64,000 bases of DNA, from NCBI GenBank assembly GCA_949294095.1, contig CASFFZ010000001.1:1-64000 (forward strand), in the 5' to 3' direction. The position numbers and the translations under genes were made by a program. Source of the DNA: an uncultured bacterium. GTDB taxonomy: Bacteria; Elusimicrobiota; Elusimicrobia; Elusimicrobiales; Elusimicrobiaceae. Position 1 is the stretch's first letter. Each line of letters begins with the position of its first letter. This document shows positions 24,782-33,631 of the stretch, piece by piece. The notes beneath the pieces were generated by a model. It saw only the letters and a list, made by a program, of their open reading frames with translations. It was not told where the DNA came from and did no database searches.

Positions 24782-26028
24782 GCATGGAACGCGTTATTTT
24801 AGTAAGCGTTTGTTTAAAAAGCCAGACGTTTAACGAAGAATCGCTGGAAGAACTGCGCCGCCTGGCCCACACGGCGGGAGCGGAAGTGGCGGAGACTTTC
24901 CGCGTGCGCGTGCAGGCCTTCGGGGCCGCGGCGCTGATCGGCCGCGGAAAAGCCGAAGAAATCGCCCAAGCCGTACGGCTTAACGAAGCGCAGGCCGTTA
25001 TTTTTGACGACGAAATCTCCCCCGCCCAACAAAACAATCTAGAAGAAATCATCCCCGCCAAAGTGATAGACCGCACCCGCCTGATTTTAGACATTTTCGC
25101 CCAGCGCGCCCGCACCCAGGAAGGAAAACTGCAGGTGGAGCTGGCCCAGCTAAAATACCTTCTGCCGCGCTTAGGCGGCAAAGGAACGGCCCTGATGCAG
25201 CAAAAAGGCGGCATCGGCCTGCGCGGGCCGGGCGAAACCAAATTAGAATACGACAAACGCCGCCTGCGCTTGCGCATCAGCAAATTGGAAAAAGAAATAG
25301 AGCAAGTAAAAAAAGAACGCTCCCTGCGCCGCCAGCGGCGCGGGCAAATTCCGTTGCCGCAAATTGCCATTGTGGGCTACACCAATGCCGGCAAAAGTAC
25401 GCTCTTAAACGCGCTGACGCGCCAAAAGGCCGTTTATGCAGACGATAAACTTTTTGCCACGTTAGATCCTACCACCCGCCGCGTCGCTATGCCGGTCGGC
25501 GGAGAAATGCTGTTTACGGATACGGTGGGATTTATTCAGAAACTGCCGCATAGTTTGGTCAGCTCCTTTCGGGCCACGCTGGAAGAAACCACCTTTGCAG
25601 ACGTTATCCTGCACGTGCAGGACGCCTCCTCCCTCCACCGGGCCGAGCAGGCGGCCACCGTGCGCAAAATCCTGACGGATTTGGGCGCCCAGAAAACCCC
25701 GCTTATTGAAGTGTTTAACAAAGCGGATTTACTCTCCCCCGCCCGCCGGGCGCTCCTGCAGGCACAATTTCCGCAGGCGCTTTTTGTCAGCGCCGAAAAA
25801 GGCACCCACTTGCGCCAGCTTTTGGAACAAGTGGAAGAGGCCGCCGCCTACCGTTGGAAACTGCACCGGCTGGTGCTGCAGCCGCAAGGGTTTGGATTGC
25901 TGGGAAAAATATACGAAAAAGCCCTGGTAACCGGACGCAAAGAAAAGCCGTCCGGCGCCGTGGAACTGACCCTCATGGCAACGGACGGCAATTATGCCAG
26001 CCTGCAAAAATTATTAAAAACGAAGTGA
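24778..26028 (+). CDS. hflX: GTPase HflX
   Basis: 416-aa GTPase that binds the large ribosomal subunit and rescues stalled ribosomes. The N-terminal HflX domain (about 1-160) contains the glycine-rich GIGLRGPGETKLE and is followed by a coiled coil (about 160-190). The G domain has G1 GYTNAGKST, G2 DPTTRR, G3 DTVGFIQKLP and G4 NKAD. It overlaps miaA by 4 nt. The 3' end overlaps the convergent serine-protease gene by 15 bp, and no terminator is visible between them. Confidence 0.95.
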   Translation: MSMERVILVSVCLKSQTFNEESLEELRRLAHTAGAEVAETFRVRVQAFGAAALIGRGKAEEIAQAVRLNEAQAVIFDDEISPAQQNNLEEIIPAKVIDRTRLILDIFAQRARTQEGKLQVELAQLKYLLPRLGGKGTALMQQKGGIGLRGPGETKLEYDKRRLRLRISKLEKEIEQVKKERSLRRQRRGQIPLPQIAIVGYTNAGKSTLLNALTRQKAVYADDKLFATLDPTTRRVAMPVGGEMLFTDTVGFIQKLPHSLVSSFRATLEETTFADVILHVQDASSLHRAEQAATVRKILTDLGAQKTPLIEVFNKADLLSPARRALLQAQFPQALFVSAEKGTHLRQLLEQVEEAAAYRWKLHRLVLQPQGFGLLGKIYEKALVTGRKEKPSGAVELTLMATDGNYASLQKLLKTK

Positions 26029-27003
26029 AGCCGCCTGTTCGGCCTTTACGATGGCATCAAACTTCTTGTCGGAAGGGGTGGCAAACTCGGGGATAACCCC
26101 CACCGTCCGCAAATTGGGAACTTTGTTGCGGATAAAATTGAGGGTAGAGCCGTTAAACCCGGTAAAGAAGAAAAAATTTCGCGCGTTGCGCAAGGTAAGC
26201 AAGGTTTTGCCCTCGGCATCGTGGAAAGAGGCGCTTCCGTCCGGCGCATAGAGCAAGGAAGAAACCAACCCCACCAAATCGCCGGATCGCGTAAACACGC
26301 CGCCGCCCGAATTACCTTGCCGCACGCCAAACCCCGGCGAGATAAAATGCTGCAGCTCGTTTACAAAATAAACTTCCGGCGAATTGCCCGGCAAATACGA
26401 AATAACGCCCGCCGTCGTTTTGGGCACCACAATTTGCGGTTTTAATTTAGCCGTCCCCACATTGGAAACGTTCAACAACCGCACCCCCGACGCATTTAAT
26501 TGCAGCTGGGCTTCTTTGTCAAAACGAAGTCTTTTTTCAAATTCGGTGCGCGTTAAGGCCTGTCCGTCCGTCAGGCTAATATAGGAATATTCCGCTTGCT
26601 GCGGCTTAAAAGAAATCAACGCCGCGTCCATCCCGCTAATGCGGTTCTGCCCCGGAAAAAAGCCCGGATAAATGTACACACTGGGCGAAACGGTGCTGTG
26701 CTTTACCCGCACCCGCGCCAGCAAATCCGGCGATTCCGCCAAGGTAATTTCCACCGTACATGGCCGCGTGGCGCAGGAGGAATAGACGCAATGGGCCGAT
26801 GTTAAAAACCAATTGGGGTGCAGGCGCACCGCCTGGCAATGATATACCGGCACTTGCGTATTGAAAGTTTGATCGGTGGGCCAGGAAGCAATTTCTTTCT
26901 GGACTAAAAACGCATTTTCATTTATCGGCGCAGGGGGCTGCTCCAACGCCTGCAGCATCGGAGTAAAACAGAGCGAAAAAAGAAATATCCAAAGTAGTCT
27001 CAT
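26014..27003 (-). CDS. Secreted trypsin-like serine protease (S1 family)
   Basis: 329 aa with a signal peptide (about 1-20, MRLLWIFLFSLCF...). The catalytic triad is complete: H71 in TSAHCVYSSC, D126 in GMDAALI, S232 in GNSGGG. The fold is trypsin-like without PDZ domains, which argues against HtrA/DegP. Substrate specificity is not clear. A Cys pair beside the active His could form the usual disulfide. The gene is single, convergent with hflX and divergent from plsY. No Shine-Dalgarno is seen before the ATG. Confidence 0.82.
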   Translation of the reverse strand: MRLLWIFLFSLCFTPMLQALEQPPAPINENAFLVQKEIASWPTDQTFNTQVPVYHCQAVRLHPNWFLTSAHCVYSSCATRPCTVEITLAESPDLLARVRVKHSTVSPSVYIYPGFFPGQNRISGMDAALISFKPQQAEYSYISLTDGQALTRTEFEKRLRFDKEAQLQLNASGVRLLNVSNVGTAKLKPQIVVPKTTAGVISYLPGNSPEVYFVNELQHFISPGFGVRQGNSGGGVFTRSGDLVGLVSSLLYAPDGSASFHDAEGKTLLTLRNARNFFFFTGFNGSTLNFIRNKVPNLRTVGVIPEFATPSDKKFDAIVKAEQAASLRF

Positions 27004-27082
27004 ATTTACAAGTCTACATAAAAAACAGCCAAATTTCCATGTTAAACGCCAGATACACGCTTTGCAGACCGTTTAAATTTAA

Positions 27083-27088
27083 TATAAT
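27083..27088 (+). promoter_or_regulatory. -10 box of plsY, predicted leaderless start
   Basis: Consensus TATAAT ends 6 nt before the plsY ATG, with no Shine-Dalgarno between, so the start of transcription should coincide with the start codon. Confidence 0.5.
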
Positions 27089-27094
27089 GGTTAT

Positions 27095-27724
27095 ATGATT
27101 ACGACTGTTACCATTCTCGTTTTATTTAGTTATTTACTCGGGTCCGTCCCGACCGGTTATCTGATTGCCAAACGCGCTATGGGCATTGACATCCGCGAAT
27201 ACGGCTCCGGCAATCCCGGTGCGGCCAATGTGTACCGTACCGTGGGCAAATGGGCGGGCATTGCTACATTTTTAATTGACGGTTTGAAAGGGTTTATTCC
27301 GGTATGTCTGGCGCGCCATTATTGCCCGGAAAGCTACTGGGTGGCCATTGCCTGCGGCGTGATTGCCATTTTGGGCCACATGTGGACGATTTACCTCAAA
27401 TTCCGCGGCGGAAAAGGCGTGGCTACTTCGGCCGGCGTTTTTGCCGCCATGCTGCCCATTCCCACCGCCATCGCTTTTGCCTCGTTTGTGGTGTGTGTGG
27501 CCCTGTGGGGGCGCATTTCCATCGGTTCTATCTGCGCGTGCATTGTGCTGCCCATTGCCAGTTTTCTAATTGGAAACCATCCGCTTTCCGTCAATTTAAT
27601 GGTAACGGCTGTGGGCTTGCTGGTCATTTACAAACATATCCCCAACATCAAACGCCTGCTTGCACAAAAAGAACTTAAATTTGAAGACGGCGCCAAAAAG
27701 AGAAAAGAACATGAAAATAAATAA
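27095..27724 (+). CDS. plsY: Glycerol-3-phosphate acyltransferase PlsY
   Basis: 209-aa inner-membrane enzyme that acylates glycerol 3-phosphate from acyl-phosphate to give lysophosphatidate. The family motifs are visible: GSVPTGYLIAK with the following GSGNPGAANVYR (motif 1), HMWTIYLKFRGGKGVATS (motif 2), and five predicted membrane helices. A charged, probably cytoplasmic tail follows the last helix. Its end overlaps gpsA by 14 nt, so the enzyme that makes glycerol 3-phosphate is produced together with the one that uses it. Confidence 0.95.
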   Translation: MITTVTILVLFSYLLGSVPTGYLIAKRAMGIDIREYGSGNPGAANVYRTVGKWAGIATFLIDGLKGFIPVCLARHYCPESYWVAIACGVIAILGHMWTIYLKFRGGKGVATSAGVFAAMLPIPTAIAFASFVVCVALWGRISIGSICACIVLPIASFLIGNHPLSVNLMVTAVGLLVIYKHIPNIKRLLAQKELKFEDGAKKRKEHENK

Positions 27725-28715
27725 AATTACCGTTTTAGGGGCCGGTATTTGGGGCAGCGTAATCGCCCAGCATTTGGCCAAAAAAGGCTATAATGTGGCG
27801 CTGTGGGAATACAACGAGCACCTGCTCAATGTGCTTAAAACCATGGGGCGCCATCCGAACATCCCCAATTTTAAAATTCACGACAATATCCGCCTTACCG
27901 GCGACGTGGCAGAAGCCGTGCAGGATACCGATTTGATTATTTTCGTCATTTCCTCCAAAGCCATCCGTTCTTTCTGCCGCCAACAGCTAAAGCCGCTTTT
28001 AAACGGGCGGGCGGTTCCGGTGGTCAGCGCCTCTAAAGGCATTGAAGACAAAACGTTTAAAACCATTTGCGAACTGATTGAAGAAGAACTGCCCCAGCTA
28101 AAGGACAAAGCCTTGGCCTTTTCCGGCCCCAGCTTTGCGCTGGAAGTAGCGCAGGATGTGCCCACCAAAATCATGCTGGCCGGGAAAGATCCGGCGTTGG
28201 TGGACGAAATCCGCGACGTCATGAGCGGAGACCCTATCATTGTCGTTCCCTCTTCCGACCGGCGCGGCGTGGAGTACGGCGGCGGCATTAAAAATGTGCT
28301 GGCCATCGGCTGTGGGGTAATAGACGGCATTGGCGACGGGGCCAACTCCAAGGCGGCGCTGATTACGCAGGCCATGCAGGAAATGAATGATATTATCGTC
28401 AGCCAAGGGGGCCAGCCGGGCACCGTGTACAGCTTGGCCGGTTTTGGCGATGCGATTTTAACCGGTATGTCCGCCATTTCCCGCAACCGCCGCTTGGGCG
28501 AAAAACTGGGCTCGGGCCTTTCGCTGGAAGAGGCCAAAAAAGAAGTAGGCACCATTGCCGAAGGCGTAAATTCCGTGCAAAGCGTATGCGACATTGCACG
28601 CAAAAACAATTTAAAAACCCCGATTTTGGACGCTATTTGGCAGATTGTCTGCCAAGGCAAAAAACCCTGGGTGCTGCTGCACGCCATGGGGTTTACCAAC
28701 CGGGGAAACAAATAA
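27711..28715 (+). CDS. gpsA: NAD(P)-dependent glycerol-3-phosphate dehydrogenase
   Basis: ATG at 27711, inside the end of plsY, gives a 334-aa GpsA that reduces dihydroxyacetone phosphate to glycerol 3-phosphate. The Rossmann motif GAGIWGS is at residues 9-15. FSGPSFALEV, GGGIKNVLAIGCG with the catalytic Lys, and the C-terminal NRRLGEKLGSG region are all present. Normal length. AAAAGAGAAAAG before the ATG is a weak ribosome-binding site, and translational coupling to plsY is likely. Confidence 0.94.
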   Translation: MKINKITVLGAGIWGSVIAQHLAKKGYNVALWEYNEHLLNVLKTMGRHPNIPNFKIHDNIRLTGDVAEAVQDTDLIIFVISSKAIRSFCRQQLKPLLNGRAVPVVSASKGIEDKTFKTICELIEEELPQLKDKALAFSGPSFALEVAQDVPTKIMLAGKDPALVDEIRDVMSGDPIIVVPSSDRRGVEYGGGIKNVLAIGCGVIDGIGDGANSKAALITQAMQEMNDIIVSQGGQPGTVYSLAGFGDAILTGMSAISRNRRLGEKLGSGLSLEEAKKEVGTIAEGVNSVQSVCDIARKNNLKTPILDAIWQIVCQGKKPWVLLHAMGFTNRGNK

Positions 28716-28765
28716 TTTAAAATGCGTCTTTCGGGCCCGGCCCGGAAGCGATAAGGAAAGGAAAA

Positions 28766-29029
28766 ATGAATAAGGACGACGTAATCCGCCATTTAACCCG
28801 GCACGTGTTGGACAAAAAGCAGGCTAAAATGTCGGTAGATAAAGTTTTTGAAATCATTAAACACGGTTTAAAAAGAGACGGCAAAGTGGTCATCAGCAAT
28901 TTTGGCTCTTTTCACTTAAAGACCGCCCGCCCCGTTACGCGCCGCAACCCCAAAACGGGCGCCAAAGTGCAGGTTCCTGCCAAGCAGAAGGTGCGATTTA
29001 AACCGTCGGAAAATTTGTTAAAAAAATAA
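28766..29029 (+). CDS. HU/IHF-family DNA-binding protein
   Basis: 87 aa, the standard size of HU. It contains the dimerisation helices (MNKDDVIRHLTRHV...) and the DNA-binding arm segment around FGSFHLKTARPVTRRNPKTG, with Pro in the arm tip region. The GSF motif at the saddle is conserved. AAGGAAAGGAAAA precedes the ATG. A strong terminator follows, so it is a short transcription unit or the end of the plsY-gpsA operon. Confidence 0.92.
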   Translation: MNKDDVIRHLTRHVLDKKQAKMSVDKVFEIIKHGLKRDGKVVISNFGSFHLKTARPVTRRNPKTGAKVQVPAKQKVRFKPSENLLKK

Positions 29030-29049
29030 TTCGCTCAGCCGACAAAAAA

Positions 29050-29074
29050 CCCCGCCGTCAGGCGGGGTTTTTTA
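29050..29074. terminator. Bidirectional terminator between HU and the PrcB-like gene
   Basis: CCCCGCC (29050-29056) and GGCGGGG (29061-29067) flank a GTCA loop, with A6 before and T7 after. It serves both converging transcripts. Confidence 0.9.
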
Positions 29075-29087
29075 TGCCTAAACAAAT

Positions 29088-29798
29088 CTAGAGCACTTGT
29101 TTCAGTTCAATCGGCAAATCCGTTTTATCCATGCGCACGGCGCTGTGCGTATTGGTTTTCTGATCCAGCCCAAAGATGTTTACCCGGTAAATAACAAGCA
29201 TTTTGCCGTCATTTTTCTGCACGTCTTGGATTTCAAACACTTTGTCGGGTAAATTGCTGGTAGATTCCAACACCACCACATAATCTTTGGCAAAATCAGC
29301 TTCCGGATATTTGCCGCGGGCCGTGCGTTTGAATTTTTTATATTCATCCAACGTCTTAATCACGCGGGCCTGCACGGGGGCTTCTATCATCGAAATTTTG
29401 CTGTCGTCCTCATTCTTCGGGGAGACGAGGGCCAAGCCGGATTGGATCCGCGTCCGGTCTACATCGCCCAGCATCACCGCACCGTCATCTTGCGAAGCGG
29501 CGTCAATGGAATCGCCCGTTCGGGAAACCACCCGCTCTATGCCCTGCACCTTGATTTTAGACAACTGCGACGGTATTTGCGCATCATCCACATACGTCGG
29601 TTCCGCCACGGCCACCACCCCTTCGGGCTCGTCGGCCTCCTGCATATCCACCACCAGCAGGGAATCGCTCCCCGCCGGCGTTTCGGTGTTTTGCGCAAGC
29701 CCCTGCGCCGCAGAGGAGCCCCACATCCGCGCCGAAAACCACCCCGCCGCAAACACCAGCACCAAAGCGCCTATCCATATCCAATTTTTTTTATTCAT
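29088..29798 (-). CDS. Membrane-anchored protein with PrcB-like C-terminal domain
   Basis: ATG at 29798 shares its A with the queF stop (TAATG). The 236-aa product has an N-terminal membrane anchor (about 5-24, WIWIGALVLVFAAGWFSARM), an acidic linker, and a C-terminal domain (about 140-236). There TLDEYKKFKRTARG and DFAKDYVVVLES resemble the PrcB C-terminal domain first described in a spirochaete protease complex. That similarity is judged by eye. It is the last gene of the ileS operon. Function unknown. Confidence 0.5.
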   Translation of the reverse strand: MNKKNWIWIGALVLVFAAGWFSARMWGSSAAQGLAQNTETPAGSDSLLVVDMQEADEPEGVVAVAEPTYVDDAQIPSQLSKIKVQGIERVVSRTGDSIDAASQDDGAVMLGDVDRTRIQSGLALVSPKNEDDSKISMIEAPVQARVIKTLDEYKKFKRTARGKYPEADFAKDYVVVLESTSNLPDKVFEIQDVQKNDGKMLVIYRVNIFGLDQKTNTHSAVRMDKTDLPIELKQVL

Positions 29799-30205
29799 TA
29801 TTTTTTCTCGTATTTTGCCGTAATGACCGAGCGCAGCCCGCCGCGCGGCGTAAACACGCCGGTTACCACCGCCCTTTTGGGCTTGCACGCTTTTACCACG
29901 TCATCCAAAATTTTATTGGCGATGTTTTCCATAAATATACCCATGTCGCGGTATTCCAGCAAGTAGTATTTCAGCGATTTCAGTTCCAAACACAGCTCAT
30001 CGGGCACATATTCAATAGTAATCACGCCAAAATCCGGCAGGCCCGTTTTGGGGCAGACGGACGTAAATTCCGGCAATTCAATCTTAATGTCATAATCCCG
30101 TTTATATTGGTTAGGCCAGCATTGAATATCCGGCAGTACCGCGTCCGCATTTTTACGGGCATGATCCGAAGTATAACCAAAGTCAATATCGTGCATATGA
30201 TTCAT
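29798..30205 (-). CDS. queF: NADPH-dependent 7-cyano-7-deazaguanine reductase QueF
   Basis: ATG at 30205, with AAAGG six bases upstream, overlaps the P-type ATPase stop (ATGA) and gives a 135-aa, single-domain (YkvM-type) QueF. It reduces preQ0 to preQ1 in queuosine synthesis. The nucleophile Cys51 is in FTSVCPKTGLPDFG, and the NADPH/substrate motif ELKSLKYYLLEYRDMGIF follows. A longer in-frame start is possible but would read into the ATPase gene. Other queuosine genes are not in this window. Confidence 0.94.
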   Translation of the reverse strand: MNHMHDIDFGYTSDHARKNADAVLPDIQCWPNQYKRDYDIKIELPEFTSVCPKTGLPDFGVITIEYVPDELCLELKSLKYYLLEYRDMGIFMENIANKILDDVVKACKPKRAVVTGVFTPRGGLRSVITAKYEKK

Positions 30206-32154
30206 TTTACCTTTAACATCCTCGCAGAATTTAACAAAACAATTAACACCGCCGCCAGGCTTCCGCCCACCAACAGCGCCCAGCCGGAAGATTGCGGCAT
30301 GCGCCACACCAGCCACGCCGCCAACAAACCATTAAGCAGTACGGCCAGCAGCACATTTACCCCTACCACCCGGCGAAGTTTCTTATTTATTGTAAATAAA
30401 TAGGAAATGGGAAACAAGTCCCTCCGTTTAACAATAATATCCACCCAATTGTTGTACACATTGCGCCCGGATGAAAATACGATTCCGGCGTCGGCCTTGA
30501 GCAACGCGATAATATCGTTAAACCCGTCTCCCACCATGACCACTTTTTTCCCCAACCCGCGCAAATTGGACACAATTTCCGCCTTGGTTTTGGGCAGTAC
30601 ATTAAAATTCATTTTTTCAATTCCCGCTTCTTGCGCAATGACGCCTACGGAAACTTCATTGTCGCCTGAAATTAAAATTACGTCCTTTCCAAGAGCCTTA
30701 AGCAACGCCACCGTTTCCTTGGCGCCGGGGCGCAGTTCGTCCGACAGGGTCAAAAAACCCAAAAATTTCCCGTTCCGGGCCACGCATACCACCGCCTCCG
30801 CCGCCGTGGCGATTTTGGCGGAAGTTTTAATGCCCTGTTCTTCCAGCCATTGGGTGCGCCCGGCCAAGATTTTATCTTCCCCGCAGGTGGCCTGTACGCC
30901 TAATCCGGGCAACACGTCAAAGCACAACACCCGCTGTGTTTTTACTTTATGCTCTTTGGCATACAAATTGATGGCATCTGCAAACGGGCCGTCCACCAAT
31001 TGTTCGGCCGAAGCAATCGCTTCCAGCAGCTGCCGCTCCGATATTTTTTTGGCCGGATACACGCCCGACACCCGCAATTCGCCATACGTCAGCGTGCCGG
31101 TTTTATCAAAAAACACCGTATCGGCTTGGGCCAACTCTTCCAGGGCGTACACATTTTGAATTTTAATTTTGCGGGCCCGTGCGCCGGAACGCGTAAAAAA
31201 GGAAGGAAACACCGCCGCAAACACAAGCGCGGCCGGGCAGCCCGCCGCTAAAATAAAAAGGAAAATACCCGAATAGTGAAACCATTGCCCGGCGCCGTGC
31301 GTGTAGAGCAAAAACCCATATACTCCCCCCGCCGCCAGCATCAGCAGCAGCAACACCCACCCGGAAAAAGAATCCAAAGCGCTTTTAAATTTACTGCGCA
31401 GCAATTCCCCCTTTTTAATGGCGTCAATCACGCTCATCAGCGCCGAAGACGCCAGCACTTCCGTTACTTCCACATATATTTCCGCCGATTTGTTCAGCGT
31501 TCCCGCATACACCCGGCTGCCTTCCGTTTTGGAGGTCGGCAGCATATTGCCGGTAATCAGCTGTTCGTCAATGGAGGTTTTCCCCTGGCGGACAATTCCG
31601 TCCGCCGCCAGCCGTTCCCCCGGTTTTACAAAAATCAAATCGCCTTTTTTCAGCTCGCCGGCAAATACTTTTCTGAATTGTCTTCCCACGCACAAACGGC
31701 CGGATTTGGGCAAAAAATCATCTATTTTTTTAATAAAAACGCGGGCCTTTTCTTTCTCACGGCTCAGGCGGCGTTCCGCCCACAGGCCCAGCGTAATCAA
31801 CAGCCCGGAATACAAAAATAAATCCACAGACGGGCCGAAGAGTTGAACGGTAAGAAACGTATTAAAAGACGCATACAAGAACCCGGCCCCCGCGCACACG
31901 CTGACTAAAACGGCAAAACTAAAACGCCCTGCCCAAATGTCTTTGCCGGCCGAACGCACCAGCACATCGGCGCAAAAGAGAAAATTCATCAGTCCTAAAA
32001 TAAAAATTCCCACCCCGGAATGGCGGAAGGTAAGCGAAAAAAGCACCAGCACCAAAAAACAGGAGGAAAGAAAAAAACGGTATGTAAACGCCCGGGACGG
32101 CACAGAAAGTGCGGCCGGCTCCGGGCGGGAAATAGCAGTAGTTGTTTCTGACAT
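30202..32154 (-). CDS. Atypical heavy-metal (P1B-like) P-type ATPase
   Basis: 650 aa with the P1B layout: four N-terminal membrane helices, an actuator domain, two helices, a P/N domain and two C-terminal helices. The phosphorylation site D350KTGT, SGDN and GDGFNDIIAL are intact. Three family motifs deviate. The actuator TGE is TGN (201-203), the membrane CPC/CPx motif is CPA (306-308), and the nucleotide-domain His-Pro is replaced by Gly-Pro (379-380). There is no N-terminal metal-binding HMA domain. It probably forms the phospho-intermediate but may transport slowly or act as a sensor. Metal specificity cannot be assigned. It overlaps queF and starts 2 nt after the lipoprotein gene. Confidence 0.85.
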   Translation of the reverse strand: MSETTTAISRPEPAALSVPSRAFTYRFFLSSCFLVLVLFSLTFRHSGVGIFILGLMNFLFCADVLVRSAGKDIWAGRFSFAVLVSVCAGAGFLYASFNTFLTVQLFGPSVDLFLYSGLLITLGLWAERRLSREKEKARVFIKKIDDFLPKSGRLCVGRQFRKVFAGELKKGDLIFVKPGERLAADGIVRQGKTSIDEQLITGNMLPTSKTEGSRVYAGTLNKSAEIYVEVTEVLASSALMSVIDAIKKGELLRSKFKSALDSFSGWVLLLLMLAAGGVYGFLLYTHGAGQWFHYSGIFLFILAAGCPAALVFAAVFPSFFTRSGARARKIKIQNVYALEELAQADTVFFDKTGTLTYGELRVSGVYPAKKISERQLLEAIASAEQLVDGPFADAINLYAKEHKVKTQRVLCFDVLPGLGVQATCGEDKILAGRTQWLEEQGIKTSAKIATAAEAVVCVARNGKFLGFLTLSDELRPGAKETVALLKALGKDVILISGDNEVSVGVIAQEAGIEKMNFNVLPKTKAEIVSNLRGLGKKVVMVGDGFNDIIALLKADAGIVFSSGRNVYNNWVDIIVKRRDLFPISYLFTINKKLRRVVGVNVLLAVLLNGLLAAWLVWRMPQSSGWALLVGGSLAAVLIVLLNSARMLKVK

Positions 32155-32156
32155 AA

Positions 32157-33143
32157 TTAATTAGGGAAAAAGCGCTCCGCCAATACGCGTTGGCGGCCTT
32201 CTTCCGTACGCATTAAGCTGATTTTGCGGTCATACTTGGCGGCATGGGCCGGATCCAGCTTTTTGGCTACCATATAGTTTGCCGTGGCCGCTACGGGATC
32301 TTCCACCGAAAGCATATCCCCCATTAAATCATACGTGGGCACATACTGGCTGGCAAGCTCCTTGGATTTTACCAAAAGCCCCAAGGCATAGTCCGTCTCG
32401 CCGCGGCGGAACATTAAGTCTCCCATATAATAATAGGCCAACGCATAGGTAGGTTTAATGGAGACGGCCTCCTCCAAATCCGCATACGCCTGCGCCGGAT
32501 AGCCCGCTTTAATAAAAGCTCTGGCGCGTTCCAAATACGGGCGGGCGTCATTGGGCGTGAGGGAAATCAGGTAGGTATAATCATCCAGCGCCAATTCGTA
32601 TTGGCCGGCGGCAAAGTACGCTAATCCGCGGTTTAAGTACAGCAGCGGTTCGTCCTGCCGGATGCGAAACGCCCGGTTAAAATCCGCCAACGCATCCATC
32701 ACCCGGCCCTGATGAACGTAGGCAATGGCGCGGTTCATCAATGCCGTAAAATATTGGGGATCCTGGTTAATGGCATCGGTCAAATAATAAACGGCCGGCA
32801 CATAGCGGCCCATATCAATATACAAAGCGCCCAAATTGTTATATATCTGCGGGATATTGGGGTTGGCCTCAATGGCTTTTAAATAATCCTGCTCCGCATA
32901 TGCACGGTTTTTGGCGCGTTCTTTTTCATTTTCAAACGGAAGGCGTTCCCATAAAATACCGCGGTTGGCCAGGGCAGAAGCATTTTTGGGATCTTGCTTA
33001 AGGAGCCGCGAATACAACTGCATGGCTTGGGTATAATTTCCCTTAGAGGTTGCCAACTGGGCCTGTTTAAAAAGGCGTTCGTTTCCGTCTCCGCACGCCG
33101 CCAACAGCAAAACGGCCGCGGCACAGCCTAAGATTTTTTTCAT
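32157..33143 (-). CDS. TPR lipoprotein
   Basis: ATG at 33143 follows GGAGGGACA and overlaps the lspA stop (ATGA). The 328-aa precursor has a lipobox LLAAC with Cys17, so it would be lipidated and then cut by LspA, which is encoded immediately upstream. About seven TPR units fill residues 25-290. TPR lipoproteins often act as scaffolds for envelope assembly, and NlpI is one example. No partner is evident here. The pairing with lspA suggests only shared maturation or operon convenience. Confidence 0.85.
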   Translation of the reverse strand: MKKILGCAAAVLLLAACGDGNERLFKQAQLATSKGNYTQAMQLYSRLLKQDPKNASALANRGILWERLPFENEKERAKNRAYAEQDYLKAIEANPNIPQIYNNLGALYIDMGRYVPAVYYLTDAINQDPQYFTALMNRAIAYVHQGRVMDALADFNRAFRIRQDEPLLYLNRGLAYFAAGQYELALDDYTYLISLTPNDARPYLERARAFIKAGYPAQAYADLEEAVSIKPTYALAYYYMGDLMFRRGETDYALGLLVKSKELASQYVPTYDLMGDMLSVEDPVAATANYMVAKKLDPAHAAKYDRKISLMRTEEGRQRVLAERFFPN

Positions 33144-33631
33144 TGTCCCTCCCGTTTTTTTCTGCGGTGCATGAATAAGGAAAGCACAAACATACAACCG
33201 CCCACCGTGATAAAAGAATCAGCTACATTAAATACGGGCCAAACCCGAAAATCCAAAAAATCCACAACAAATCCTAACAGTATTCTATCATAAAGATTGC
33301 CCAATGCACCCGCCAAAATAAATACGGCGCCCCATTTTACCAGGCTTCCGTAGGAACATAATTCCCGCCAGCTGATAATAATATAGGCGATAATAGCCAG
33401 CATAATAAAAATCAGCAGGAAATTGCCGTTTTGCATCAGACCGAAGGCGGCCCCCGTATTTTCCACATAGGTTAAATGGAAAAACGGAAGCACCTCCACC
33501 GAGTGATCGGGCAAATAGAAAAAAGCGGCCACCTTGGTGATATGATCCAGCAGGAAAATCCCCGCCACCACGCTTAAGAGCATGTTGTTTTCTTTCATCC
33601 AGGCAAACGCTCTTGTCCAGAGATTACGCAC
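33140..33631 (-). CDS. lspA: Lipoprotein signal peptidase LspA
   Basis: 163-aa inner-membrane aspartic protease that removes signal peptides from prolipoproteins. Four membrane helices are visible. The catalytic Asp residues are D115 (GNLYDRI) and D138 (FNVADSF), and the VENTGAAFG motif is present. It overlaps ileS by 8 nt, the usual ileS-lspA pairing, and overlaps the downstream lipoprotein start by 4 nt. Confidence 0.97.
   Translation of the reverse strand: MRNLWTRAFAWMKENNMLLSVVAGIFLLDHITKVAAFFYLPDHSVEVLPFFHLTYVENTGAAFGLMQNGNFLLIFIMLAIIAYIIISWRELCSYGSLVKWGAVFILAGALGNLYDRILLGFVVDFLDFRVWPVFNVADSFITVGGCMFVLSLFMHRRKKREGQ

Noticed and set aside
27878-28792. 304-aa minus-strand frame opposite gpsA
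   Set aside because: Ser/Pro-rich antisense of a GC-rich gene; gpsA is certain on the plus strand.
30407-31159. 250-aa plus-strand frame opposite the P-type ATPase
   Set aside because: Composition mirrors the opposite strand of a well-supported gene; no ribosome-binding site or recognisable motif.
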